Shown: piece by piece, positions 44,689 to 53,553 of the stretch | Numbering within the stretch: position 1 is the stretch's first letter | Layout of the letters: each line of letters begins with the position of its first letter | From: Martinezella lusitana | Lineage (GTDB): Bacteria > Pseudomonadota > Alphaproteobacteria > Rhizobiales > Rhizobiaceae | Assembly: GCF_016901135.1 (NCBI RefSeq) | Contig: NZ_JAFEVL010000073.1 | Span: 124,001-188,000 of the forward strand | Direction of reading: 5' to 3' | Length of the DNA: 64,000 nucleotides | The notes under the pieces: generated by a model | What the model saw: the letters and a program-made list of their open reading frames with translations, nothing else | The model's database searches: none | Told to the model about the DNA's origin: nothing | Position numbers and translations under genes: made by a program

Positions 44689-46902
44689 ATGTCCGGTGTC
44701 AACAACACCCAGCAGGATGTGGACATCGATCTCGCGCAGCTCTTTCGCGCCGTATGGCGGCGGCGATTGCGGGTCATTGTCATTACGTTGGCAGGCGCCT
44801 GTCTGGCATTTGTCCTCGCCAAGGTCGTTTCGCCGGAATATCGCAGCGAAACCCGTATTCTGATCGAGCAGCGTGCACCGGCCTTTGCAACGACGACGAC
44901 CGGCAACGACGCTGGTTCGGCGCCTTTGCTCGACGAGCTTAACATCGCCAGCCAGGTCCAGATCCTGCAGTCGGCGGATCTGATCAAGCAGGTCATCACC
45001 AATCTCAAGCTCCCCGAGCACCCGGAATTTGCCGCAGCCAACAAGAGCTCCGCACTTTCCGATATTTTCGTCATGCTGCATCTGAAGCGCAGTGCTCTCG
45101 ACAAGGCGCCGGAAGAGCAGATGCTGGATGCCTTCACCAGCCGGCTGCAGGTCTACCAGATCAACAGTTCGCGCGTGATCGGCATAAGCTTCACCTCCCG
45201 CGATCCGGATCTTGCCGCCAGCGTGCCGAACGCGATGGCGCAGGTCTATCTGTCGATGCAGAGCGGCGCCAAGCTCGATTCCAATAGCGAGGCGACGCGC
45301 TGGCTGGAACCGGAGATCAACAGTCTGCGCGAGAAGGTCAGCGAGGCCGAAAAGAAGGTTGCCGACTACCGCTCGGCCAACGGGCTCCTCCAAACGAGCC
45401 AGAACAGCAATTTCGCCACGCAGCAGCTTGGTGATATCTCAGGCCAGCTGGCGCAGGTGCGTGGCGATAAGGCCAATGCCGAAGCGCGGGCCCAGGCGGT
45501 GCGTAACGCGCTCGCCAGCGGTCGCTCCACCGACACGCTCGCTGATGTCGCCGGTTCGCAGGCAATTCAGCGTCTGAAGGCGACGGAGTCCAGCCTGGAA
45601 TCGCAGATCTCGGATCTGTCCACGACGCTGATGGATGGCCATCCCAGGCTGAGGAGCCTGCGGGCGCAGCTCGTCGATATCCGCCAGCAGATCAATCGCG
45701 AGACCCAGAGGATCCTGGCCAGCATCGAAAACGAAGCCAAGGTCGCGCAGCTGCGCGAGCAGCAGCTGCTGGCGCAATCGAACACGCTGAAGGCCGATAG
45801 CGCCAGGGCAGGGGAAGACGAGGTCGGCCTCAATGCGCTGGAGCGCGAAGCCACGGCCGAGCGGCAATTGCTGGAGACCTATCTAGCCCGCTATCGCGAG
45901 GCCGCTTCCCGCGTGGACAAGAATTCGAGCCCGGCCGATGCCCGCGTGGTTTCGAAGGCAGTCGAGCCGGTCGATCCATATTTCCCGAAGGTCGGCCCGA
46001 TCGTCATGGTTTCAGCACTGGCGACCTTCATCCTGACCGCCATCGTCATCATGCTGGCCGAGCTGTTCAGCGGTCGCGCATTGCGGCCTGTCGGTCCCCT
46101 CAGTCGCGACGAGAAGGCTTCGCCGGAAATGCCTGCTCGTCCTCAGCCTGATATCCAGGCGGCGCCGGCGCTGGCCATGGTGAAGCGCGCCGATGTGCCC
46201 GCAAGCATGCTCTCGGTCCCGGCAGACGAAACCCTGGTGCAGGAGATGGCGGCGGCAATCGATCCGGCGCTCAAGCCGAAACAGGCGGCTCAGGAGGTGG
46301 AAGACGAGGAGGATTTCTCCATCCAGTCCGTCGCCGACTATCTGATCGCCAACGGCTCCAGGCTGGCCATTGCCATATCCCCGAACGGCGACAGCGGATC
46401 CACCGCGACGGTGATGCTGGCACGGACCATTGCGGATGCGGGAAGCCGTATCGTGCTGGTCGACATGACGGGAACGGGTTGCCCCTCCCGGCTCATGGCT
46501 GAGCACGACGAACTTTCAGGCGTCACCGACCTGCTGTGCGGCGAGGCGGCCTTTGCGGATACGATCCACCCCGATCGGCTCTCCGACGCCCATCTCGTGC
46601 CGCAGGGCATGAGCGATCTCGGTCGTGCGATGCGCGGCGCCGACAGGCTGTCGCTGATCCTTGATGCGCTCGGTTCGGCCTATGACATCGTTCTCGTCGA
46701 ATGCGGAGCAGCCGATGTTTCAGGCGTTGCGCGACTGACGCGCAGCAAGGATACGGAGATCATTCTCTCCATGCCGGTGCCCGACGAAAGCCAATTCATC
46801 GCTGCGATGACGGAATTCCAGAAGGCTGGCTATGAGCACATCATCCTGATGTCCGGATGGCGCGAGGAGCTCGATCCGGATACGCGGCGCGACGCGGCAT
46901 GA
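44689..46902 (+). CDS. Wzc-like polysaccharide co-polymerase with degenerate tyrosine-kinase domain
   Basis: A 737-aa inner-membrane protein. The Wzz domain starts at about residue 15, with a first membrane helix (LRVIVITLAGACLAFVLAKVV), a long periplasmic coiled-coil part to about 430, and a second helix near 450. The cytoplasmic part from about 545 resembles BY-kinases but lacks their signatures. The Walker A region reads SPNGDSGSTA (564-573) without Lys, Walker A' keeps only D592, Walker B has Glu671 for Asp, and there is no C-terminal tyrosine cluster. It probably controls chain length without kinase activity. The ATG at 44689 has GGAG upstream. Confidence 0.88.
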   Translation: MSGVNNTQQDVDIDLAQLFRAVWRRRLRVIVITLAGACLAFVLAKVVSPEYRSETRILIEQRAPAFATTTTGNDAGSAPLLDELNIASQVQILQSADLIKQVITNLKLPEHPEFAAANKSSALSDIFVMLHLKRSALDKAPEEQMLDAFTSRLQVYQINSSRVIGISFTSRDPDLAASVPNAMAQVYLSMQSGAKLDSNSEATRWLEPEINSLREKVSEAEKKVADYRSANGLLQTSQNSNFATQQLGDISGQLAQVRGDKANAEARAQAVRNALASGRSTDTLADVAGSQAIQRLKATESSLESQISDLSTTLMDGHPRLRSLRAQLVDIRQQINRETQRILASIENEAKVAQLREQQLLAQSNTLKADSARAGEDEVGLNALEREATAERQLLETYLARYREAASRVDKNSSPADARVVSKAVEPVDPYFPKVGPIVMVSALATFILTAIVIMLAELFSGRALRPVGPLSRDEKASPEMPARPQPDIQAAPALAMVKRADVPASMLSVPADETLVQEMAAAIDPALKPKQAAQEVEDEEDFSIQSVADYLIANGSRLAIAISPNGDSGSTATVMLARTIADAGSRIVLVDMTGTGCPSRLMAEHDELSGVTDLLCGEAAFADTIHPDRLSDAHLVPQGMSDLGRAMRGADRLSLILDALGSAYDIVLVECGAADVSGVARLTRSKDTEIILSMPVPDESQFIAAMTEFQKAGYEHIILMSGWREELDPDTRRDAA

Positions 46903-48162
46903 TCAATCCTTGTCGTTCTCGTCCGCCACAGCCGGACCGGCGCCCTGCCAGGCCCGCAGCCGCTGGATGAAGGTATAGAGCTGCCGGTTGGACTTGATGG
47001 CGGCCTTGGCACGGGTGATGCTTCGCTCCGCCAGAGCCGCTATATGACCGATGCCGGATATCGGCAGGAACAGATCATGCTGCATGGTCTCCATCGGACA
47101 CCAGGAGCGCTTGTAGTTCTGGTCGCCGATGCCGAAATCGAAGAGGGCGACTCCCTCGCGATGCAGACGCTCGATCATCAGCCAGAATAGCAATTCGCCG
47201 GGGCTCGCCTCGGCAACCAATGCCTCGTCGATCGAGGCAAACTGGCAGATGACGTGATCGCCCTTGCGAGACAGGGCCGCGATCGCCGGAATATGCCCCT
47301 CATGTTCGCCCTTGAGCCGGAGGGCATGCATCTGCAGCGTGGCATCGAATCCATCATTCCCGCGACGCAGCAGCCGATGCAGCGCAGCTTGCGTCGGCGC
47401 ATCGGCAAAGACGTCGGGCAAGCCGGCTTCCCGGAAGCGGGTCGCCTTCTGCTCGAGGAAAAGATCGAGAAGCTCATCCTGCTGATCGGGCGCGGCAATC
47501 ACATGTTCATAGCCGCCCTTGGCATCGAGGATACGGCTCTGGTGCTTGAACTTCTTGCGGCGGCGCTTGGCGTTCACCTGTTTCAGGCTCGCCTCGAAAC
47601 TGCCGAGGAAAGGCAGCTGGAAGGCGTGGTTCTGGTTTTCCACGGCGGATAGCGAGGCAAGCGGGCTTCTGCGGCCACGCCAGTCGAGCGGCACGTTGCG
47701 CAGGATGACGATGTCCGCCTTGCCGCGCAGAGCTTCTGCGACTGCCGTCGCCTGCGCGGACGTCAGGCCCTCGGCGGTGTCCTGCAGAAATTCGGAGGAG
47801 AACAGGCCGGTGTTGATGTTGCTATGGCGCGCACCGATGAATTCGGCTCGGCGCACGCCGCGTTCGCGGATGATCTCCAGCGGCAGAATGAAGGCGGTAT
47901 GATCCCCAAGCGAGCCGCGAACGATGGCCAGCGGATGCCGAAAGGTCTCTACCCAGGCCGTGCACCAATCATAGCTCTGGTGCAGCGAAGCCAGGTCGTC
48001 CCGTTCGAGCGCACGCCATTCGGCCTCGAGCGCGGCCATGCTGTCGAAGACGTCGATGCGGAAGCCGCCGCCCATAGCCGGCCGCGCTGTAACGGGCGCG
48101 CTCCGCTCGCCCGTTGCCGAGGCAACGGCCGTGACGGCGATATCCCGTTCTTGCGTCTGCAT
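46903..48162 (-). CDS. FemAB/CelD-type GNAT acyltransferase
   Basis: A 419-aa protein of the Acetyltransf_6 (CelD/BcsL) type, which modifies polysaccharide or its precursors. The N-terminal part has WRALERDDLASLHQSYDWCTAW, the middle part KRRRKKFKHQSRILDAKGGYEH, and the C-terminal half carries FDFGIGDQNYKRSWCP, seen in this family. Caulobacter HfsK, a holdfast modifier, belongs to the same broad group. Its stop abuts the stop of the Wzc-like gene, so the genes are tail-to-tail. The start ATG follows GGAGAGG. Confidence 0.85.
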   Translation of the reverse strand: MQTQERDIAVTAVASATGERSAPVTARPAMGGGFRIDVFDSMAALEAEWRALERDDLASLHQSYDWCTAWVETFRHPLAIVRGSLGDHTAFILPLEIIRERGVRRAEFIGARHSNINTGLFSSEFLQDTAEGLTSAQATAVAEALRGKADIVILRNVPLDWRGRRSPLASLSAVENQNHAFQLPFLGSFEASLKQVNAKRRRKKFKHQSRILDAKGGYEHVIAAPDQQDELLDLFLEQKATRFREAGLPDVFADAPTQAALHRLLRRGNDGFDATLQMHALRLKGEHEGHIPAIAALSRKGDHVICQFASIDEALVAEASPGELLFWLMIERLHREGVALFDFGIGDQNYKRSWCPMETMQHDLFLPISGIGHIAALAERSITRAKAAIKSNRQLYTFIQRLRAWQGAGPAVADENDKD

Positions 48163-48297
48163 CCGATCCTCTCCGCTCTTGCGGCGTTCGAACGCAGTCT
48201 TGCGGGTGGCGGCTTATTTTTGGCTTAAGATGGGACGATCCGCGCGCATATCCCATGGATCAGGGTTAGCCTTGCGTAAATTGCCCAAGCGCGGCAG

Positions 48298-48507
48298 CTA
48301 TTGCGGACGCGGGCCGGCCATCCATTTGATGATCCCCATGGCCGGCAGCACCCAGATGATGCCGCTGAATAGGAAGTAGAGGAAATGGACCCAGCCGGGT
48401 TGATCTCCGAGCGTGCGCACTGCAACGATCATGGCAACGATCGCATAGATTACAACCAACAGCACAAGCAGGATCATGCCTATGAATTTGCGCAGGCGAA
48501 GGGGCAC
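48298..48507 (-). CDS. DUF2842 membrane protein
   Basis: A 69-aa protein with two membrane helices (about residues 8-30 and 42-60), ending IIWVLPAMGIIKWMAGP, the DUF2842 signature. The function is unknown; the family lies beside ctaA in many alphaproteobacteria. The GTG at 48507 is chosen because AGGAG lies upstream and the protein then starts with (M)PLRLRKFIGM, as family members do; the frame extends 30 codons further. It is divergent from ctaA. Confidence 0.82.
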   Translation of the reverse strand: MPLRLRKFIGMILLVLLVVIYAIVAMIVAVRTLGDQPGWVHFLYFLFSGIIWVLPAMGIIKWMAGPRPQ

Positions 48508-48620
48508 GGGGTGGTCTCTCCTCTTACGACGACATGCCGCGACGGCATGCCGCAAACTCCCGGGACTTGTTTTGCACGCCCCTATCGGGCAAATCAACAG
48601 CCTGATCGAAGGGAGACGAC

Positions 48621-49724
48621 ATGGCTGCCACTAATTTCACGACGGAACAGGCTATTTTGAAGGAAGTGGGCCGTCAGGACCGCAACCGCCGCGCCATCCG
48701 CCTCTGGCTCGCCTGTGTGCTGCTGGTTCTCTTCGGCCTCGTGCTGGTGGGCGGTGCGACGCGCCTGACCAATTCCGGCCTTTCGATCACCCAGTGGCAG
48801 CCGATCCACGGCGTTATCCCGCCTCTCAATGCCCAGGAATGGCAGGAGGAATTCGACCTCTACAAGCACATTCCGCAATTCCAGCTCCTGAACAAGGATA
48901 TGACGGTCGATGAGTTCAAGGGCATTTTCTGGTGGGAATGGGCGCACCGCCTCCTTGCGCGCGCTATCGGCATCATCTTCGGCCTGCCCCTGCTGTTCTT
49001 TGTTCTGACCGGCCGTGTCGAGCGGAAGCTCTGGCTGCCGCTTGCCGGCATCTTCTTGCTCGGAGGCCTGCAGGGCGCCATCGGCTGGTGGATGGTGTCA
49101 TCGGGCCTCGAGGCGCGCACGGACGTCAGCCAGTATCGCCTCGCCACCCATCTCGTCACCGCCTGTCTGATCTTTGCCGCCTGCATGTGGTTCATGCGCG
49201 CACTGTCCCCGCATTCGAACGAACCGCCGCCGACCCGCTATTCAGCGGGACTGGCCGGCCTCATCGCCATAGTGGCGCTATTTCAGATCTATCTCGGCGC
49301 GCTCGTCGCCGGCCTTGATGCCGGCCTGAGTTACAATACCTGGCCGCTTATGGATGGCGCCATAGTTCCGGATGGGCTGCTCGTGCAGTCGCCTGGCTGG
49401 ATCAATTTCTTCGAAAATCCGAAGACGGTGCAGTTCGTCCATCGCCTCGGCGCCTATGCGCTGCTCATTGTCGTCGCCATCAACATGATCATCTCCTTGC
49501 GCGCCGCGGCGCACACGACGCATGCGCGCCGTTCCGTGGTCCTGTTCGTGCTCGTCTTGATCCAGGCAATCCTCGGCATTTCCACGCTGCTGCTACAGGT
49601 GCCGTTGCACTTGGCGCTGGCGCATCAGGCCGGCGCGCTCATCGTCTTCGGCTTTGCTATCGCCAATTGGCGCGGTTTTTATGGAGAGTTGCCGCGCCAG
49701 ACGTCGATCGTGGTGGGAGGTTGA
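48621..49724 (+). CDS. ctaA: Heme A synthase (COX15/CtaA)
   Basis: A 367-aa inner-membrane enzyme that oxidises the C8 methyl of heme O to give heme A for aa3-type cytochrome oxidase. Eight membrane helices are visible, with the heme-ligating histidines in WWEWAHRLLAR, RLATHLVTA, FVHRLGAY and LALAHQAGA. GGATRLTNSGLSITQWQPIHGVIPP near the start is diagnostic of the type-2 (alphaproteobacterial) enzyme. The ATG at 48621 follows GAAGGGAGA. It stands alone on its strand. Confidence 0.96.
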   Translation: MAATNFTTEQAILKEVGRQDRNRRAIRLWLACVLLVLFGLVLVGGATRLTNSGLSITQWQPIHGVIPPLNAQEWQEEFDLYKHIPQFQLLNKDMTVDEFKGIFWWEWAHRLLARAIGIIFGLPLLFFVLTGRVERKLWLPLAGIFLLGGLQGAIGWWMVSSGLEARTDVSQYRLATHLVTACLIFAACMWFMRALSPHSNEPPPTRYSAGLAGLIAIVALFQIYLGALVAGLDAGLSYNTWPLMDGAIVPDGLLVQSPGWINFFENPKTVQFVHRLGAYALLIVVAINMIISLRAAAHTTHARRSVVLFVLVLIQAILGISTLLLQVPLHLALAHQAGALIVFGFAIANWRGFYGELPRQTSIVVGG

Positions 49725-49746
49725 GGCGACTTGCGCCTCAACCATT

Positions 49747-51096
49747 CTAGCGTGAGGCGACGCTTGCGGCCGACGATACCCGCGTGACCACCTTCAGGCG
49801 CCTGATTTCGCCACGCTTGAAAGCTGCAAGGAAGCGCCGATAGTCCTTGAAGGAGACGCAGCCGTTGGAATCGCCGCGTGCGCCGAGCATGTAGGTGTGG
49901 GCCAGCAGGCCGTTGCGGCCGTAGACGTTCCCACCATCGGACGGCGTCAGGCGTATCGCCTGGACGCCGTGGAACATGCTTTCGCGAAGCGAAAGATTGT
50001 ATGTGTGCGGCGGCGTCGGCCCGCGGTTCTTCTGGTCGACATAGCGCGGATTGTCATGCATGTAGCCGAGGCCGGAATGGGCTTCCAGACGCTCGCCGCT
50101 TGGCAGATAGACGGTCTTCGCCTCGATGTCGTAGATCGCCGTGCCTTCGCCCGGACTGATGGCGGCAAAGGGATTGAGGAATGGCTTCGTCTTGCGCACT
50201 GAGCTGTCGTCCGGATCCGCATAGGCCATGACACGCGCCGGCGGCTGCGCGGGGGTATCCTTCATGGTTGCCCTGGCGATGGCGGCAGAGGCCGGGATAT
50301 TGGCGCGCTGCAGTTCCGGCTCGCGGTCAGGGCGGGCCATCGGCACCACGCTCAGCACGGCTTCCGCCATTGCGATATCGGCGTCCTTGGCCGGCAGCGG
50401 TGTCGCTTCGGCAATTGCCGGCAGGTTTGCGGCGGGGGCTGCCGACGCAATGGCGACCGGCAGTGGAACGGCCTGCACGGGACCTGCCGCCGGTATGGAG
50501 GCGGCGGCGTATTTTACCTGTGCCAGTGATTGGACCGCGGCGGCAAAGTTGACCGCGATCACCTTGCGCAGACGGTCGATTGCCTCCGGCGAGGCTGCCA
50601 TTTCGACACGGCCGCTCTTGATGCTCGCTGCCGCGCTTTGAGCCAGCTTGATCTCGGATGTCTGTTGCGCCAGAGCGTTCGCCAGCTGCAAGCGCACGGC
50701 GTCCTTATTGGCGGTCTTCGCCTGAACGGCGTCATCCTTCGTCAGCGCATGGGTTGCCCCGCCCACCGGTGCGTTTGCCGGCACGCTACCGAAGCGGCTC
50801 CGCTCGTTCAGCGATGCGACCTGGCTGGAGAGGCGGGCGGGATGCGCCATGTGGCCTTGCGGCACGATGAAGGCGGACGCCCGCGGCGTCAGAAAATCAT
50901 TGGCTGTGCTGGTAGCGCCGGGGAGGGACAGCACCATCGATTGCGTGGTGATCAGCGTGGCGGCGACCCAGGCGAAAGCCACCACGGCGACGCCGGTGGC
51001 CAATGTGCCGGGGCGGATGCTGAAGGATTTTTTCCGTCGCGAGGCGTAGCCGGAACGCGAATTGAAGCTACCGAAGCCATCGGTCACAAACGCCAT
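49747..51096 (-). CDS. DUF2778 protein, L,D-transpeptidase-like C-terminus
   Basis: A 449-aa protein. A membrane helix lies at about residues 30-50, then a long Ala/Pro-rich, low-complexity periplasmic stretch, and a C-terminal DUF2778 domain (about 330-445). That domain contains SGLGYMHDNP, a histidine in LLAHTYMLGARG and a cysteine in DSNGCVSFKDY, resembling the His/Cys pair of L,D-transpeptidases and the Tlde1 effectors. In rhizobia it is probably a wall-modifying house enzyme. The ATG at 51096 is chosen (the frame extends 49 codons) because it places the helix normally. No type VI secretion genes are near. Confidence 0.8.
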   Translation of the reverse strand: MAFVTDGFGSFNSRSGYASRRKKSFSIRPGTLATGVAVVAFAWVAATLITTQSMVLSLPGATSTANDFLTPRASAFIVPQGHMAHPARLSSQVASLNERSRFGSVPANAPVGGATHALTKDDAVQAKTANKDAVRLQLANALAQQTSEIKLAQSAAASIKSGRVEMAASPEAIDRLRKVIAVNFAAAVQSLAQVKYAAASIPAAGPVQAVPLPVAIASAAPAANLPAIAEATPLPAKDADIAMAEAVLSVVPMARPDREPELQRANIPASAAIARATMKDTPAQPPARVMAYADPDDSSVRKTKPFLNPFAAISPGEGTAIYDIEAKTVYLPSGERLEAHSGLGYMHDNPRYVDQKNRGPTPPHTYNLSLRESMFHGVQAIRLTPSDGGNVYGRNGLLAHTYMLGARGDSNGCVSFKDYRRFLAAFKRGEIRRLKVVTRVSSAASVASR

Positions 51097-51529
51097 GATA
51101 CTCGTTATCCAAACTACACAGACACTCTGCCGGCTCACAGATGCACACGTGTCCAGACGCGGAATCCGCATCACGACCACCACACTGCCGACTGTCTGGA
51201 AGCATGCCGAATTATGGTAACCAATTCCTTTATACTGGCTCATTCTTGAATATTGATTGAAAATAGCGGTGCCTTCGACGGCCCAATCATCCGGGCCAGC
51301 GAAGCGGTTAAGGAATGAATCTGGCCGACAATTGGTCGCGCCGCATCACAGCCGATCACTTTTTCGTGTAGGGTCTGCTAATTTAGCGGAGAGGCGGAAT
51401 TGTGGCCGCTGATGCTTGGAGACGTCGAATGGGGGTCAATGTCTTCTGAAAACGCCCGGCCAATCGATCTCCAACGGGACAATCGGTCGGGCTGATAGTG
51501 TGTCGGCTTGTTGGTTTGCGTTCGGCGCC
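51097..51529. other. 433-bp gap between the DUF2778 gene and argC
   Basis: I see no gene, RNA or clear repeat here. It must hold the DUF2778 promoter; ATTATGGTAACC and TTTATACTGG stretches near 51212-51237 are AT-rich but not clear hexamers. Both flanking genes are on the minus strand. Confidence 0.5.
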
Positions 51530-52462
51530 TCAGGCGCTCAGCATCAGATCCATGTTCTGTACGGCAGCACCCGACGCACCCTTGCCGAGATTGTCGAGCA
51601 GCGCCACCAGGTTGACCTGGGCCGCGCCCGGCGTACCGAAGACGAACAGTTTCATCGTGTCCTGGCCCGCCAGTTCGACAGCGTTGACACGCGGCAGGGC
51701 GCGGCTCTCGTCGAGCGGGATGACCTGAACAATATCCTGTCCGGCATAATGGGCCGACAGGGCGGCGTGAATGCTTTCCAGCGTCGCGCTATCAGCCAGA
51801 TCGCCGAGATACAGCGGCACCTGCACGATCATGCCTTGGGGGAAGCGGCCGACGGATGGCGAGAAGATCGGCGCGCGGTCGAGCAGGCCGTGCGTCGTCA
51901 TCTCAGGCACGTGCTTGTGGGTCAGCGGCAGGCCGTAAAGGAAATGCGGGGCGCTGATCGCATCGGGATGATCCGGGTTTTCCATTTGCGCGATCATCTG
52001 CTTGCCGCCGCCGGTATAGCCGGAAACGGCATTGACCGTCACGGGAAAGCCCGCCGGCATGATGCCCGCGGCGCGCAGCGGACGGATGAGGCCGATCGCG
52101 CCTGTGGGATAGCAGCCCGGATTGGCGACGAAGCGCGCAGCCTTGATCTTGTCACCTTGATCGCTGTCCATCTCGGCAAAGCCATAGGCCCAATCCGGAT
52201 GGATACGGAAGGCTGTGGACGTGTCGATGACGCGGACATTGTTGTTGGCCGCCACCATTTTCACCGCTTCCTTCGACGCGTCGTCGGGCAGGCAGAGAAT
52301 GGCGATGTCGGCGTTGTTCAACATGTCCTCGCGCATGACGGGATTGCGCCGTTCGGCTTCAGGAATGGACAGGAGTTCGACATCACGGCGGTCGGCCATG
52401 CGCGTGCGGATCTGCAAGCCCGTGGTTCCGTGTTCGCCATCGATGAAGATCTTCGGTGCCAT
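51530..52462 (-). CDS. argC: N-acetyl-gamma-glutamyl-phosphate reductase, type 2
   Basis: Reduces N-acetylglutamyl phosphate to the semialdehyde in arginine synthesis, using NADPH. The Rossmann start KIFIDGEHGTTGLQI and the active-site cysteine in ANPGCYPTGA are present, as is SGYTGGGKQMI. The 310-aa length is that of the short type-2 form. It follows speB on the same strand with a 137-base gap that contains a RIME-type palindrome. Confidence 0.96.
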   Translation of the reverse strand: MAPKIFIDGEHGTTGLQIRTRMADRRDVELLSIPEAERRNPVMREDMLNNADIAILCLPDDASKEAVKMVAANNNVRVIDTSTAFRIHPDWAYGFAEMDSDQGDKIKAARFVANPGCYPTGAIGLIRPLRAAGIMPAGFPVTVNAVSGYTGGGKQMIAQMENPDHPDAISAPHFLYGLPLTHKHVPEMTTHGLLDRAPIFSPSVGRFPQGMIVQVPLYLGDLADSATLESIHAALSAHYAGQDIVQVIPLDESRALPRVNAVELAGQDTMKLFVFGTPGAAQVNLVALLDNLGKGASGAAVQNMDLMLSA

Positions 52463-52554
52463 GTTATTCCTGCTCTTTCAATAGGTTCAGAGTGGTTCCG
52501 GACTCAGTTTGCCATGAAGTTGATTCAAAATGATAACGGCTGCATTTGTCTGGC

Positions 52555-52597
52555 CATGATCTTATCCGAAAACCGTTTCACACTTTTCGGGATCATG
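52555..52597. repeat. RIME-type palindrome, half copy
   Basis: Outer arms catgatc (52555-52561) / gatcatg (52591-52597) and inner arms ccgaaaa (52566-52572) / ttttcgg (52584-52590). It is the first palindrome of the element seen at 26657-26707, in the opposite orientation, without the second palindrome. It ends three bases from the speB stop codon. Confidence 0.8.
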
Positions 52598-52599
52598 CC

Positions 52600-53553
52600 C
52601 TAACGCCCAGCCGCACGCCTTTCAGCGTGGAGACCGAGCATATACATCGCCACCGTTGCCCCCGCAATGGCGGTGATGTCGGCATGGTCATAGGCCGGTG
52701 ACACCTCAACGACATCCGCGCCCCTGATGTCGAGCTGATGTAGCCGCTGCAGCGTCGAGAGGATCTTCGCGCTGGAAGGACCGCCGGCCACCGGTGTCCC
52801 CGTACCCGGTGCATAAGCGGGGTCGAGGCAATCGATATCGAATGTCAGATAGGCGGGTGTGCCTTTGGTGTGCGAGATGATCGTCGAGGCGATATCGCCA
52901 GCACTCATGTCCTCCACCTGATGGCCATAGAGAATCTGGATGCCGAAGTCCTCAGGCGCATGTGTGCGGATGCCGATCTGGATGGAGCGATCCGGATCGA
53001 TCAGACCATCGCGGACGGCGCGGGCGACGAAGGAGCCGTGGTCGAGACGCCTGCCGTCATCGAACCACGTATCTTGATGGGCATCGAACTGCACGAGCGC
53101 CAGGGGACCATGCTTGGCGGCATGTGCCTTCAGCAGCGGCCAGGTGATGAAATGGTCGCCGCCCAGCGTCAGCATGAAGGCGCCGCTGTCGAGGATCGCC
53201 GTGGCTTGCCGCTCGATTGCAGCAGGTGTTTCCTGATGGTTGCCGTAATCGAGCAGGCAGTCGCCGTAATCGATGACGGACATCTCGGCAAAGAGATCGC
53301 GATTGAAGGGATATTGCGGGTCGTTGTCGAAGATAGCCGAGGCGCGGCGGATTGCCTGCGGCCCGAAGCGCGTTCCCGGCCGATTGGAGGTCGCGGCGTC
53401 GAAGGGTATGCCCCAGACCACGGCATCGACCCCTTCGAGCGATTTTGTAAAGCGGCGGCGCATGAAGGACAGCGCGCCGGCAAAGGTCGGGTCGCTGGCG
53501 GCCGATGTCAGGTTTGTCGCGGTGAAGGCATGGTCAATCGACGTGCTCGGCAA
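52600..53553 (-). CDS. speB: Agmatinase (ureohydrolase family)
   Basis: A 317-aa ureohydrolase that splits agmatine to putrescine and urea. The Mn-binding motifs are complete: GGDHFITWP, FDAHQDTWF and SFDIDCLDP-type (TFDIDCLDPAYAPGTG), plus the final EVSPAYDHADITA. The start is uncertain. I prefer the TTG at 53553, because AAAGGAG lies eight bases upstream and the protein then starts (M)PSTSIDHAFTATN. ATGs at 53574 and 53583 in the same frame have no ribosome site. With the TTG the gene overlaps the preceding monooxygenase-like gene by 20 bases. Related guanidino hydrolases cannot be ruled out. Confidence 0.9.
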   Translation of the reverse strand: MPSTSIDHAFTATNLTSAASDPTFAGALSFMRRRFTKSLEGVDAVVWGIPFDAATSNRPGTRFGPQAIRRASAIFDNDPQYPFNRDLFAEMSVIDYGDCLLDYGNHQETPAAIERQATAILDSGAFMLTLGGDHFITWPLLKAHAAKHGPLALVQFDAHQDTWFDDGRRLDHGSFVARAVRDGLIDPDRSIQIGIRTHAPEDFGIQILYGHQVEDMSAGDIASTIISHTKGTPAYLTFDIDCLDPAYAPGTGTPVAGGPSSAKILSTLQRLHQLDIRGADVVEVSPAYDHADITAIAGATVAMYMLGLHAERRAAGR

